From NCBI RefSeq assembly GCF_946222305.1, contig NZ_CAMIHZ010000010.1, positions 1 through 64,000 of the forward strand: DNA of 64,000 bases. Direction: 5' to 3'. The notes beneath the pieces were generated by a model. The model did not search any database. It was not told the DNA's origin and was given only the letters and a program-made list of their open reading frames with translations. The translations under genes and the position numbers were made by a program. Source of the DNA: an uncultured Corynebacterium sp. Its GTDB lineage: Bacteria > Actinomycetota > Actinomycetes > Mycobacteriales > Mycobacteriaceae. Every line of letters begins with the position of its first letter. Position 1 is the first letter of the stretch. Below are positions 42,908 through 51,845 of this stretch, in pieces.

Positions 42908-44041
42908 TTATTCTCCTTCGGTTTTTCGGGTATCGACGCTACGGGCTTCCACGACCTCGCGGGCAGCCGCTAGGAATGCTTGGTTTTCTTCGGGCAGGCC
43001 AATCGTGGCACGCAGCCAGCCCGGTACGCCCACGTCGCGGATGAGGACATCGCGGTCGAGGAATGCCTGCCACGCGGTGTGGCTATCTTCAAAAGCGCCG
43101 AAGAAAACGAAATTGGAGTGAGAATCGATGACGCGCAGGCCCAATTCACGTAGCCCCGCGACGACGACTTCGCGCTGTTGGCGCAGCAATTCGACCGTTG
43201 CGAGGGTCTCTTCGCTGTGACTTAGGGCAACACGCGCCGCCGCCTGGCCGAGGGTGGACAGGTGGTATGGCAGACGGACGAGCATCACAGCTTCCACGAA
43301 GGCGGGGTGCGCTACGAAGTAGCCCAGCCGGCCGCCGGCAAAGTCGAAGGCCTTGCTCATCGTGCGGGAAATCACCAGCTTGGTCGGGTACTTCTGCAGC
43401 AGCTCTACTGCGCTGGGTTCGTGCGAGAATTCCGCGTAGGCCTCGTCGACAATGACGATTCCCGGAGCAGCTTGGATCAGGGTTTCAATATCCGCCAGCG
43501 GAGTGATGTTGCCGGTGGGATTGTTGGGCGTCGTAATAAAAACAACATCCGGAGAGTGCTTGACGATTGCTTCCTTGGCGCCGTCTAGATCAATGGCGAA
43601 ATCCAAGGACTCGGGACGATCGATAGCGATGAACTCAGTCTGCGTACCCGCGCACAGGATGGGGTGCATGGAGTAGCTCGGGGTAAAGCCCAGGGCAGAA
43701 CGCCCCGGCCCACCAAAAGCCTGCAGTAGTTGTTGCAGCACTTCATTGGATCCGTTGGCGGCCCATACCTGCTGGGCGGTGACGTTCACTCCGGTTTGCC
43801 TGGAAACATACTCGGCAAGGTTCGCGCGCAAGTCCTGGGCATCGCGTTCCGGGTAGCGGTTTAGGGAGCCGGCGAGTTCACGGACCTCTGCAACCAAATC
43901 CTCCACGATGGCGGGGCTGGGTGCATAGGGATTTTCATTCGTGTTCAGCTGGTTCGTCACCGTCAGCTGCGGTGCACCATAGGCGTTCTTGCCACGCAGT
44001 TCCTCCCGCAGTGGCAGATCGGACAATCCGTAATCGGTCAT
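42908..44041 (-). CDS. hisC: Histidinol-phosphate aminotransferase
   Basis: Transfers an amino group from glutamate to imidazole acetol phosphate using PLP. The 377-residue fold I enzyme has NENPYAPSPAIV, VFITTPNNPTGN, IVIVDEAYAEF and the PLP lysine in SRTMSKAFDFAGGRLGY. It starts 6 bases after the hisD stop. Confidence 0.96.
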   Translation of the reverse strand: MTDYGLSDLPLREELRGKNAYGAPQLTVTNQLNTNENPYAPSPAIVEDLVAEVRELAGSLNRYPERDAQDLRANLAEYVSRQTGVNVTAQQVWAANGSNEVLQQLLQAFGGPGRSALGFTPSYSMHPILCAGTQTEFIAIDRPESLDFAIDLDGAKEAIVKHSPDVVFITTPNNPTGNITPLADIETLIQAAPGIVIVDEAYAEFSHEPSAVELLQKYPTKLVISRTMSKAFDFAGGRLGYFVAHPAFVEAVMLVRLPYHLSTLGQAAARVALSHSEETLATVELLRQQREVVVAGLRELGLRVIDSHSNFVFFGAFEDSHTAWQAFLDRDVLIRDVGVPGWLRATIGLPEENQAFLAAAREVVEARSVDTRKTEGE

Positions 44042-44047
44042 AGCCAG

Positions 44048-45364
44048 TTAGCTCCTTTCCAGCCGCGCCTTGATCGCCTCGCCGTGGGCGGGCAAGCGCT
44101 CGGCATTAGCCAGCGTAATGACGGTCTGCGACACATCTTCCAGCGCTTGCTTGGAGTAATTCACCACGTGCACCGCCTTCAAGAAGGTGTGCGTGGACAG
44201 ACCGGAAGCGTGGCGGGCCGTGCCGGAGGTCGGCAGCACGTGATTCGAACCGGCTGCGTAGTCGCCCAGTGGCACTGGGCTATAACGACCGATGAAGATC
44301 GCGCCGGCGTTGGTGATGCGGGCAGCGACTTCCTCGGCATCCCGGGTGTGTATCTCCAGGTGCTCGGCGGCATAGGCATCGGCGACCTGAACCGCCATGT
44401 CGAGGTCATCGACCACCACGATGCCGGATTGCTGCCCTTCCAGCGCCTCGCGCACTCGGTCGGCGTTCAAGGTGACGGAGTAGCGCTCGGCGATCTCCTT
44501 TTCCACCTCATCGGCGAATTCCGGTGAATCGGTGATCAATACGCTCGCCGCCATCGGGTCGTGCTCTGCTTGACTAATCAGGTCGTAAGCGATTTCCACA
44601 GCGTTGGCGCTGTCATCGGCCAGCACGGCGATCTCGGTGGGGCCAGCCTCAGAATCGATTCCCACCACGCTGCGCACTAGTCGCTTCGCCGCGGTGACGA
44701 AAATATTGCCCGGGCCGGTGATCATGTCTACGGGCTCCAGCTGCTGGCTGTCGTCGCCGTACGCCATCAACGCAACCGCCTGCGCGCCACCGACAGCCCA
44801 CACTTCCGTCACGCCGAGGAGCTTGCAGGCCGCCAATACGGTGGGGTGTGGCCAGCCGTTTTCTTGTGGGGGCGACGCCACCACGAGCGATTCCACACCC
44901 GCTTCTTGGGCAGGCACAACATTCATGATCACGCTGGACGGGTACACGGCCTTTCCGCCTGGCACGTACAGCCCCACCCGACGGATCGGAATATAACGCT
45001 CCCCGACGATTCCTCCAGGCGCGATTTCCTCTTGGTGATCGGAGGGGACTTGAGTGGCGTGGAAAGCGCGCACGCGCCTAATCGCTTCATTGAGAGCCCC
45101 GAGCACAGCTCCATCGAGCTCGTCTGTGGCGGCGTCAAGTAGAGAAGAAGGGACCTGCACCGCAGGTGGCACCACGCCATCGAATTTCTCGCCATAGCGC
45201 AGGGCCGCTGCGGCACCGCCAGTGCGAACATCTTCCACGACCGGGGCGACGGTGGGGAGCACTGACTCCACATCTGTCCCACCACGTGGGAGGTCATGGC
45301 GGAGGGAGGCCGTGGTCGGAGTGGTTCCACGCAGATCGAGGCGCGCGAGGGTCAACGAGGTCAT
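44048..45364 (-). CDS. hisD: Histidinol dehydrogenase
   Basis: Catalyses the last two oxidations to histidine with zinc and NAD. The 438-residue protein has IRRVGLYVPGGKAVYPSS, DMITGPGNIFVTAAKR, SEAGPTEIAVLADD and GDYAAGSNHVLPT with the catalytic His. The start at 45364 (MTSLTLARLDLRG) has GAGGAGG upstream; the frame is open to 45418 but that ATG lacks a binding site. It leads the his-trp-pyk gene train. Confidence 0.96.
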   Translation of the reverse strand: MTSLTLARLDLRGTTPTTASLRHDLPRGGTDVESVLPTVAPVVEDVRTGGAAAALRYGEKFDGVVPPAVQVPSSLLDAATDELDGAVLGALNEAIRRVRAFHATQVPSDHQEEIAPGGIVGERYIPIRRVGLYVPGGKAVYPSSVIMNVVPAQEAGVESLVVASPPQENGWPHPTVLAACKLLGVTEVWAVGGAQAVALMAYGDDSQQLEPVDMITGPGNIFVTAAKRLVRSVVGIDSEAGPTEIAVLADDSANAVEIAYDLISQAEHDPMAASVLITDSPEFADEVEKEIAERYSVTLNADRVREALEGQQSGIVVVDDLDMAVQVADAYAAEHLEIHTRDAEEVAARITNAGAIFIGRYSPVPLGDYAAGSNHVLPTSGTARHASGLSTHTFLKAVHVVNYSKQALEDVSQTVITLANAERLPAHGEAIKARLERS

Positions 45365-45449
45365 GGCGTAGGTGCCCTCCTCAATGGGATCGGGAATGGG
45401 GTGGCTTGGTACTTTCATCTGGAAAGATCAATAAACAGGAGTTTAGCCG

Positions 45450-46427
45450 ATGGACTACGCCCTAGAACCACTGCTCTGGGCCAGTGCTCAGGCCTCCGCG
45501 GAAAATCTCACGATGCGGACGTGGCAGCTGACCAACATCTTCGCACTGCGCTACTGGACGGACGAGCCCGAGGAGGTTGCTGCGAATCTGCCGAGCGATA
45601 TCCAAGGCGATTACTGGCTACTGAGGGCCACCGTGGCGGAAAACGTGGGGCGCATCAACGATGCAGCGATGGCCTATGCCCAACTACTGGAGCTGGGTGA
45701 AGGCTCCGGCAAGCTGGCAAAAGCCGATCTCGCGTGGGCAAATTTGTGTTTCCTGCAGCCCGGTGAGGAGGCGTTGGGTCACCTCGCCGACAGGTTGTCC
45801 CGCTGGTGTAGCGGGGGTTTTCACGATGTCTCTTCTACCGACGCCGCGCTGATCACCTCTGCGGCCATGCTGGGTTACACCGCCGAAGTCGGCACCCAAT
45901 CGGCGAATACTGAACGAATCGCGCTATTTGTGAACCTCGCGGAGGCCTATGGGTCGAACAATCCCACGCAGGCGGACCGGTTGTTGTGGCGTGCCCAGCA
46001 GTCCCACGGTGCTGGCGATACCGTGCGGGCAAAGGAGTTAGCCCGTGAAGTGATCGCGATTGCCCAACGCACCAATGACGCGGTGGCCGAATTCGAAGGC
46101 CACGACATGCTGGGCAACCTGGCTTTGATGGAAGTCCACGAGCCCGAGGTCGCGCTGCATTTCTCGACGTGTTTTAACCTGCTCGAGCACAGGGAAGCCC
46201 CAGTGTTAGCTCTCCAGCGAGCAGCCACCGCGGCGTGGGCGGGGTTTTCTGCCGGCCAAGTGGAGTTCGCAGCCCAGTTGGCCACCGCGGCCTTGGCAAC
46301 ATGCGACCGCATGCCGTCAGGTTCGGTGCAACGGGATCTTCTTACCGTGTTGGGCAATTGTGCGCTGGAGCGCGGCGATGAAGAAGAAGCTGCGATGTGG
46401 GCTGAGCGGGTGCGCGAGCGCCACTAA
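45450..46427 (+). CDS. TPR-like helical repeat protein, unknown function
   Basis: The 325-residue protein is built of helix pairs with small residues at regular positions (for example GRINDAAMAYAQLLELGEGS and ALHFSTCFNLLEHREAPVLA), the look of degenerate tetratricopeptide repeats. No signal peptide or catalytic domain is seen. It is divergent from hisD across 85 bases, with AGGAG before its ATG. TPR proteins usually act as protein-binding scaffolds; the partner is unknown. Confidence 0.65.
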   Translation: MDYALEPLLWASAQASAENLTMRTWQLTNIFALRYWTDEPEEVAANLPSDIQGDYWLLRATVAENVGRINDAAMAYAQLLELGEGSGKLAKADLAWANLCFLQPGEEALGHLADRLSRWCSGGFHDVSSTDAALITSAAMLGYTAEVGTQSANTERIALFVNLAEAYGSNNPTQADRLLWRAQQSHGAGDTVRAKELAREVIAIAQRTNDAVAEFEGHDMLGNLALMEVHEPEVALHFSTCFNLLEHREAPVLALQRAATAAWAGFSAGQVEFAAQLATAALATCDRMPSGSVQRDLLTVLGNCALERGDEEEAAMWAERVRERH

Positions 46428-46458
46428 AATTCGCGGCTGCTAAGAAAACACGGGGTGA

Positions 46459-46968
46459 CTAAAACTTGTTGTCACTAATGAAGCTAGCGGCTACCCAATA
46501 AAACAACAGCGCGAATGTGGGCGCCAGCAACAAGCCACTGGATAGACCGATGGGCGTCAAAGCCTCAATCGTTTGCCCAGGCTGCGGGTGCGCCGTGGGT
46601 TCCGGGTGCGTGGCACGAGCGATGATGTTGCCGAACACGACGAACCACAACGAGCCAAACCCTGTGACGATTCCCAGCCACAGCATCATGAGGAAGCTGC
46701 GCATCCGGGTGGCAAAAGCCCACATCGCTACAAGGAATGCGATTGCAGACGTGGCGAGGATGGCGCGCCCAAAACCGACGAAGCGGGCATCTTCAGTGCC
46801 TGGGACCCGTTCGAGGGACATATCTGACAGCACCCGCACCCCGAGCGTTGGCAAAGTCGAGCCCCACAGTGCCGCGGCCACTGTGTAGGCCACAAGACAC
46901 ACGACAACAACGAGTGCCGCGTCACCGATGGGACGTGGAATTCGTTTTAGCTTGGGCACAGAGTCCAC
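46459..46968 (-). CDS. Four-helix membrane protein, unknown function
   Basis: The 169-residue product has hydrophobic helices at about residues 17-34, 66-86, 90-112 and 138-162 and little else. Its start overlaps the end of the lipoprotein gene by 22 bases, so the two are co-expressed and may act together at the membrane. Family not recognised. Confidence 0.7.
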   Translation of the reverse strand: MDSVPKLKRIPRPIGDAALVVVVCLVAYTVAAALWGSTLPTLGVRVLSDMSLERVPGTEDARFVGFGRAILATSAIAFLVAMWAFATRMRSFLMMLWLGIVTGFGSLWFVVFGNIIARATHPEPTAHPQPGQTIEALTPIGLSSGLLLAPTFALLFYWVAASFISDNKF

Positions 46969-47678
46969 TCACCGTTTTCGCGTGCGAAGCTCATGGATTC
47001 CGTCTGGGGTGCTTTGTTGCCGTAGCTAGCGGTCACCCGAGCGGTCGCGTTGTCCCCGTTGACCTTGATGTCGTTAACCGACTTGATGCTGGGCACTGGA
47101 ATGGCCTTGTTGCCTTCCGGCCCCATGGCCTTGATGGTGTTGTTATTCGCGCGGATCGTCTTCTCGCCACCTTGGGAACTGATGTAGGACTGGCACGAAT
47201 GATCCAAGCTGTAGTTCAGGAAATCGTAGGCAGAGCGCTGCTTGCCCATGCCCTGAACCAGGTTGGTTATGGCCTGGGAGTCGCCTGCACTGGCCCCGCC
47301 CGGCGCGCCGTTTCCGCCGCGACCCGGTTGGCTAGAGGCCCCTGGCTCGGAGTCTGTGGACTCCCCGCGACCTGAGTTATCGCGGTTGCCTCCCCTATCG
47401 CCCTCAGCGTTTTGCGCGGAATCGTCACTGGGCTTGTTGCCATCCTTGCCACTTTGACCGTCATGGTTGTCCTTGCTGGCCTTGTCCTTGTCCTCGGGGT
47501 CCGAGGACTCGGAGGGCTTTTCGCTGTTCGGCTTGGATTCCGAGGAAGCAGCAGTCGAGGCGCTTTCGGCTGCGTTGTTCTGAGCGTTGTTTTCAGAACC
47601 GCCGTCATCCTTTCCGCACGCGGTGAGAACCAACGGCAGTGCGCAGGTGAAAGCGAGGAGGGACTTTCGATACTTCAT
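46947..47678 (-). CDS. Lipoprotein with long low-complexity acidic/Asn/Ser/Gly linker
   Basis: The 243-residue protein starts with a lipobox (SLLAFTCALPLVLTAC) and a roughly 110-residue linker rich in Asn, Ser, Glu, Asp, Lys and Gly. A folded domain of about 110 residues follows (NLVQGMGKQRSAYDFLNYSL with Cys in DHSCQSYISS) and resembles small nuclear-transport-factor-like exported domains only in outline. The start at 47678 overlaps the alternative ATG of the divergent TetR gene. The function is unknown. Confidence 0.75.
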   Translation of the reverse strand: MKYRKSLLAFTCALPLVLTACGKDDGGSENNAQNNAAESASTAASSESKPNSEKPSESSDPEDKDKASKDNHDGQSGKDGNKPSDDSAQNAEGDRGGNRDNSGRGESTDSEPGASSQPGRGGNGAPGGASAGDSQAITNLVQGMGKQRSAYDFLNYSLDHSCQSYISSQGGEKTIRANNNTIKAMGPEGNKAIPVPSIKSVNDIKVNGDNATARVTASYGNKAPQTESMSFARENGEWTLCPS

Positions 47679-47703
47679 GAAAAGACAGACTACCCTGAAA
47701 GTC

Positions 47704-48219
47704 GTGCAACTCAACCGCAACGTGATCTTGGATGCCGCCGAGGAAATTTTGGGTAACTACGGCTTGCCCGACCTTTCCATGCGACGTTTGGCGACGGCAC
47801 TGGGAGTTGCGCCTGGGGCAATGTACTGGCACTTCCCCAACAAACAAGCATTGTTGGGTGGCATTGCGCAACGACTTATCTCGGCGGTGCCCGCCCCCAG
47901 TGCGCACAGCGATCCCCGGTTGTACTGCGAAGAACTTTTCCGAGCCATCACGAGTGTGCGAGATGGGGCGGAGATCACGCTGGCCGCGGTGGCGTCGGAA
48001 ACATTGGATAGAGACATCAACCAAGAGCTCGCCAGCTTGGTAGGGCCCCAGGCTGCAGGAGTGTGCTTCCACTATGTGCTGGGGTGCGCGATGGATGTGC
48101 AGGCGCGTCAGGCAGCGGAATTCGCCGGGATCACAGAGAAATATGAGCAGGTCAGCTCCGAGGAATTAGGGGCCAACGTCTCCGCCGTGCTAAACGGGCT
48201 GAAGCAGTTAAACTCATAG
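47704..48219 (+). CDS. TetR/AcrR family transcriptional regulator
   Basis: An N-terminal TetR helix-turn-helix is clear: RNVILDAAEEILGNYGLPDL, then SMRRLATALGVAPGAMYWHF with PNKQALL. The 171-residue protein begins at GTG 47704 if the start is placed at the family boundary; ATG 47677 would add nine residues but overlaps the divergent lipoprotein start. Ligand and targets are unknown; adjacent genes (the lipoprotein pair and glgX, 2 bases downstream) are the natural candidates. The last codons are 2 bases from glgX, so both are probably co-transcribed. Confidence 0.85.
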   Translation: MQLNRNVILDAAEEILGNYGLPDLSMRRLATALGVAPGAMYWHFPNKQALLGGIAQRLISAVPAPSAHSDPRLYCEELFRAITSVRDGAEITLAAVASETLDRDINQELASLVGPQAAGVCFHYVLGCAMDVQARQAAEFAGITEKYEQVSSEELGANVSAVLNGLKQLNS

Positions 48220-48221
48220 GC

Positions 48222-50435
48222 ATGTCTTTGAGCCTGTCCAATAAAAGCGGTCTGCGTGCACCGGGAGATCCACTCGTAGTGTGGCCCGGTAAAGCCTATC
48301 CCCTTGGCGCGACCTTCGACGGAAACGGGACGAATTTCGCGCTGTTCAGTGAAGTCGCAACTGCGGTGGACCTGTGTTTGTTTGATGATTCAGGCAGCGA
48401 AACTCGGATCCGTATGACGGAGCAGGATGCCGGTATTTGGCACTGTTTCCTGCCGGGCATTGTTCCTGGGCAGCGCTACGGCTACCGCGTACACGGCCCG
48501 TGGGATCCCGCGCAGGGTTTGCGGTGTGATCCCTCGAAGCTGCTGATGGACCCATATGGCAAGTCTTTCGACGGCGAGTTCGATGGGCACCCTTCGTTGT
48601 TCAGTTACGACCTGAATAATCCGGAGGAGCGCAATCAGGAGGATTCGGCCCCGCACGCTATGCGCAGCGTGGTGATTAACCCGTGGTTCGATTGGTCCAA
48701 TGACCGCCGGCCGAATATTGCCGATACGGAGACAGTGATCTACGAGACCCACGTTAAAGGGCTCACCATGACTCACCCGGACGTGCCGGACCATTTGCGT
48801 GGGACGTATGCAGGGCTGGGTCACCACAGTGTGATCGAGTACCTGAAGGATTTAGGAATCACCACGGTGGAGCTCATGCCCGTGCACCAGTTTGTGCACG
48901 ACGATCGCTTGCGCGATGAGGGTTTGCGTAACTACTGGGGCTATAACACGTTGGGTTATTTTGCTCCGCACCGGGATTACGCGGCGTCGAATTCTGCAGA
49001 AGGTGCCATCGCCGAGTTCAAGCAAATGGTGCGCAGCTACCACGATGCCGGGATGGAGATCATCCTGGATGTGGTTTATAACCACACCTCCGAAGGCAAT
49101 CACCAAGGCCCAACCCAGAATTTCCGCGGCATCGACAACCAAGCGTATTACCGTTTGGTCGATGGCGACGAAGCGCACTACATGGATTACACGGGCACGG
49201 GTAACTCCCTGAATGTGCGGCACCCCTATACCCTGCAGCTGATCATGGATTCGCTGCGGTATTGGGTGACGGAAATGCATGTCGATGGTTTCCGTTTCGA
49301 TCTGGCGTCCACGTTGGCGCGTGAGTTCCACGATGTGGATCGTCTGTCCGCCTTCTTCGATCTGGTGCAGCAGGATCCGACGGTCTCCCAGGTGAAGCTG
49401 ATCGCCGAGCCTTGGGATGTGGGCGAAGGTGGTTACCAGGTGGGTAACTTCCCTGCGCTGTGGAAGGAGTGGAACGGAAAGTACCGCGATACCGTGCGCG
49501 ATTTCTGGCGCGGCGAGCCCGCAACGTTGGGTGAATTTGCCTCCCGCCTGACTGGTTCCTCGGACTTGTACGCAGGGCGCCGACCGGCGGCTTCGATCAA
49601 CTTCGTTACGGCTCACGATGGCTTCACGCTGCGGGATTTGGTGTCCTACAACGAGAAGCACAACGAGGCCAACGGGGAGGACAACCGCGACGGCGAAAGC
49701 CACAACCGCAGCTGGAACTGTGGTGTGGAAGGCGAAACCGATGACCAGGACGTGCTGCAGCTACGCGATCAGCAGCGCCGGAATTTCCTGACCACGTTGA
49801 TCTTGTCCCAGGGCACGCCGATGATTTCCCACGGTGATGAGATCGGGCGTACCCAGGGCGGCAACAACAACGTCTACTGCCAGGACAATGAAATTTCGTG
49901 GATCGATTGGGATAATGCGGATGAACAGCTGCATGCGTTCACCCGGTTCCTCATACGGTTGCGTGCCACTCACCCTGTGTTCCGCCGCCGTCGCTTCCTG
50001 GCTGGTGGCCCGTTGGGGATGGATGTTGCCGAGCGCGATATTGCTTGGCTGACCCCGGATGGTCGGTTGATGACCGAAGAGGATTGGTCGATGGAATTTG
50101 GCAAATCCCTGATGGTTCACCTCAACGGACAGGCCATCGCTGAACCGGACAACCACGGCCGAAAGACCGAGGACGATTCGTTCCTGTTGTGCTTCAACGC
50201 GCACCACGAACCGATCACCTTTACCCTTCCCCGCCGGCACAACGTGATGCACGTGGAGCCTGCGGAGGAGCAAGCATGGACGATCGTCATAGATACCTCC
50301 GAGCCCACCGGTGGCCGTCCAGAGCTAACGACTTTGCAACCCGGTGACGAGTTGGAGGTCGCGGCCCGCAGCATCGTTGTATTGCAGCGCCCGTTGACGG
50401 ATCCGTTGCTGCCGGAAGGTGCCGGTACTAACTAG
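48222..50435 (+). CDS. glgX: Glycogen debranching enzyme GlgX
   Basis: Hydrolyses alpha-1,6 branches of limit dextrins during glycogen breakdown. The 737-residue protein has an N-terminal CBM48-like domain (YPLGATFDGNGTNFALFSEV) and a GH13 barrel with the regions DVVYNHTSEG, GFRFDLASTLARE (nucleophile Asp), AEPWDVGEGGYQVGNFP and FVTAHDGFTLRDLVSYNEKH. It supplies linear maltodextrins for the TreY/TreZ pathway encoded downstream. A terminator-like region follows. Confidence 0.95.
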   Translation: MSLSLSNKSGLRAPGDPLVVWPGKAYPLGATFDGNGTNFALFSEVATAVDLCLFDDSGSETRIRMTEQDAGIWHCFLPGIVPGQRYGYRVHGPWDPAQGLRCDPSKLLMDPYGKSFDGEFDGHPSLFSYDLNNPEERNQEDSAPHAMRSVVINPWFDWSNDRRPNIADTETVIYETHVKGLTMTHPDVPDHLRGTYAGLGHHSVIEYLKDLGITTVELMPVHQFVHDDRLRDEGLRNYWGYNTLGYFAPHRDYAASNSAEGAIAEFKQMVRSYHDAGMEIILDVVYNHTSEGNHQGPTQNFRGIDNQAYYRLVDGDEAHYMDYTGTGNSLNVRHPYTLQLIMDSLRYWVTEMHVDGFRFDLASTLAREFHDVDRLSAFFDLVQQDPTVSQVKLIAEPWDVGEGGYQVGNFPALWKEWNGKYRDTVRDFWRGEPATLGEFASRLTGSSDLYAGRRPAASINFVTAHDGFTLRDLVSYNEKHNEANGEDNRDGESHNRSWNCGVEGETDDQDVLQLRDQQRRNFLTTLILSQGTPMISHGDEIGRTQGGNNNVYCQDNEISWIDWDNADEQLHAFTRFLIRLRATHPVFRRRRFLAGGPLGMDVAERDIAWLTPDGRLMTEEDWSMEFGKSLMVHLNGQAIAEPDNHGRKTEDDSFLLCFNAHHEPITFTLPRRHNVMHVEPAEEQAWTIVIDTSEPTGGRPELTTLQPGDELEVAARSIVVLQRPLTDPLLPEGAGTN

Positions 50436-50497
50436 TTCACCGGCACCAACTAGGGTTAGGGGCATTACCCTTGTTTTTAAAGGCATTGCCCCTTTTG
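50418..50497 (+). terminator. Double hairpin terminator after glgX
   Basis: GGTGCCGGT (50418-50426) pairs perfectly with ACCGGCACC (50439-50447) across the glgX stop codon. A second stem, AGGGGCA (50458-50464) with TGCCCCT (50487-50493), is followed by TTT. Together they probably end the TetR-glgX transcript. Confidence 0.6.
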
Positions 50498-50534
50498 TCG
50501 TTGAATACCGAGACCTAGCGAAGGACCGTTCACC

Positions 50535-51350
50535 ATGCATGCCCGCGGCGCCGACGTTTCCATTGACTCCCAGCGCATTACCATCAAGCGCTCGCCCCTG
50601 GGGACCAGCCTATGGCAGGACAAATCCATTGCGGTGGCGGATGTGCTGGGGTGGAATAGGCAGGCTCCAGACGGCACGTCACCGGGTTTCATCGAGTTGC
50701 TGGTGGGTACTGATGGTCTTTTTACCGACGCCGCCAGGTTGAACTTCTCTCCCGCCGAGGCGCAGGCTTTCGCGGACATCGACCGCGCCTTGATGAATGT
50801 CCAAGCCGGGTACCCGCTGGAAACGGGGGCTGGGAAGGCCGGGGTGGCGTCGGATAAAAAGGCGCCGAAAAACAAGATATCGCAAGCAATTAGTGATGAT
50901 GACTGGATCGCCGAAGCGCAGGCGGAGGCGGAATCCGGGCAGGGCCAGTTGGCGTTCGATATCGATGGCGTCTCGGCGGAAGCCAAGCCGCAGGGTTCGG
51001 GGAAATCTGGTGGCGCGAAGCGTGCGCCTGCCCCATGGGCGGCCGTGGCTACTCCGGACGAGGTGCCGGAGACCAATGAGAAAGCCGATATCGATAATCC
51101 GGTGTATGGGCAGGTCGTTTGTGTCACGGGTGATGTGGAGCCTTACGACAAGGGGCAGATTTGGGACATGATCGCCCAAGCGGGAGGCGAGGTTGGCAAG
51201 AATGTCACCAAGAAAACCACGATGTTGATCATCGGCGAGTGGGCGACGACCACCAGCAAGGAAAAACGGGCGCGGGAGCTGATCGGCAAGGGCCAAGAGA
51301 TTCAATTGGTGCAGCTCTCCGAGTTTTTGGAGATGGTCGGCCAGGTGTGA
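50535..51350 (+). CDS. BRCT domain protein with N-terminal PH-like region
   Basis: The last 85 residues of this 271-residue protein form a BRCT domain: QVVCVTGDVEPYDKGQIWDM and GGEVGKNVTKKTTMLIIGEW, then EIQLVQLSEFLEM. The first 80 residues (GADVSIDSQRITIKRSPLGT) look like a small beta domain of the kind found in other actinobacterial proteins that also carry exonuclease domains; the middle is a charged linker. BRCT domains bind DNA ends or phosphoproteins. No nuclease motif is seen, so it is probably an accessory factor. Confidence 0.75.
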   Translation: MHARGADVSIDSQRITIKRSPLGTSLWQDKSIAVADVLGWNRQAPDGTSPGFIELLVGTDGLFTDAARLNFSPAEAQAFADIDRALMNVQAGYPLETGAGKAGVASDKKAPKNKISQAISDDDWIAEAQAEAESGQGQLAFDIDGVSAEAKPQGSGKSGGAKRAPAPWAAVATPDEVPETNEKADIDNPVYGQVVCVTGDVEPYDKGQIWDMIAQAGGEVGKNVTKKTTMLIIGEWATTTSKEKRARELIGKGQEIQLVQLSEFLEMVGQV

Positions 51351-51382
51351 ACCTTTGGTCGCTGAAGCATGTCTAATGAGGC

Positions 51383-51835
51383 ATGTTGAAGGTGACGACG
51401 GAGCCGAGTAATTGTTATGCCTCCCCGGTGCGGATCACGATCGGGGCGGGACTGACCGTGGAGGTGCCCGAGGGTCCAGGGCCGGTGAGCCGCCGGTGGG
51501 TACAAGCAGCGGCGATTGTCGAAGCGCAGTTGGAGGACGTGTTGGCCTCCCGAGGAGCGCGGTTGCAGTACCGGTGGGTGGACGAGGCTGTGATCGAACT
51601 TCGGGTGGTGCACGCTTCCATGCCGATGTCGGTGATGCTGGCGCATCCGAGCCTGTCAAAACACTTAGATGGCGCCATCAGCGCTTTATTTGGGGAACCC
51701 AGCGTGTTTTATGTCAAAGGTGGGGATATCCGCGCGTGTCCACAGCGGTTGGCCTCCCCGATGGAGGGATGGATTGGACCGGTGGGGTTGTCGCAGGGCT
51801 TTTGTCGACCGGTGAGTCTCCATCAGCTGACCTAG
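51383..51835 (+). CDS. Hypothetical protein, 150 residues
   Basis: The frame MLKVTTEPSNCYASPVRITI runs without obvious domains, with alternating strands and helices (RRWVQAAAIVEAQLEDVLAS, EAVIELRVVHASMPMSVMLA) and a short Gly-rich tail. It fills the gap between the BRCT gene and treY and ends 10 bases before treY starts, which argues that it is expressed, possibly in the treY transcript. Family unknown; a spurious frame cannot be excluded. Confidence 0.45.
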   Translation: MLKVTTEPSNCYASPVRITIGAGLTVEVPEGPGPVSRRWVQAAAIVEAQLEDVLASRGARLQYRWVDEAVIELRVVHASMPMSVMLAHPSLSKHLDGAISALFGEPSVFYVKGGDIRACPQRLASPMEGWIGPVGLSQGFCRPVSLHQLT

Positions 51836-51845
51836 ACTTGAACCC

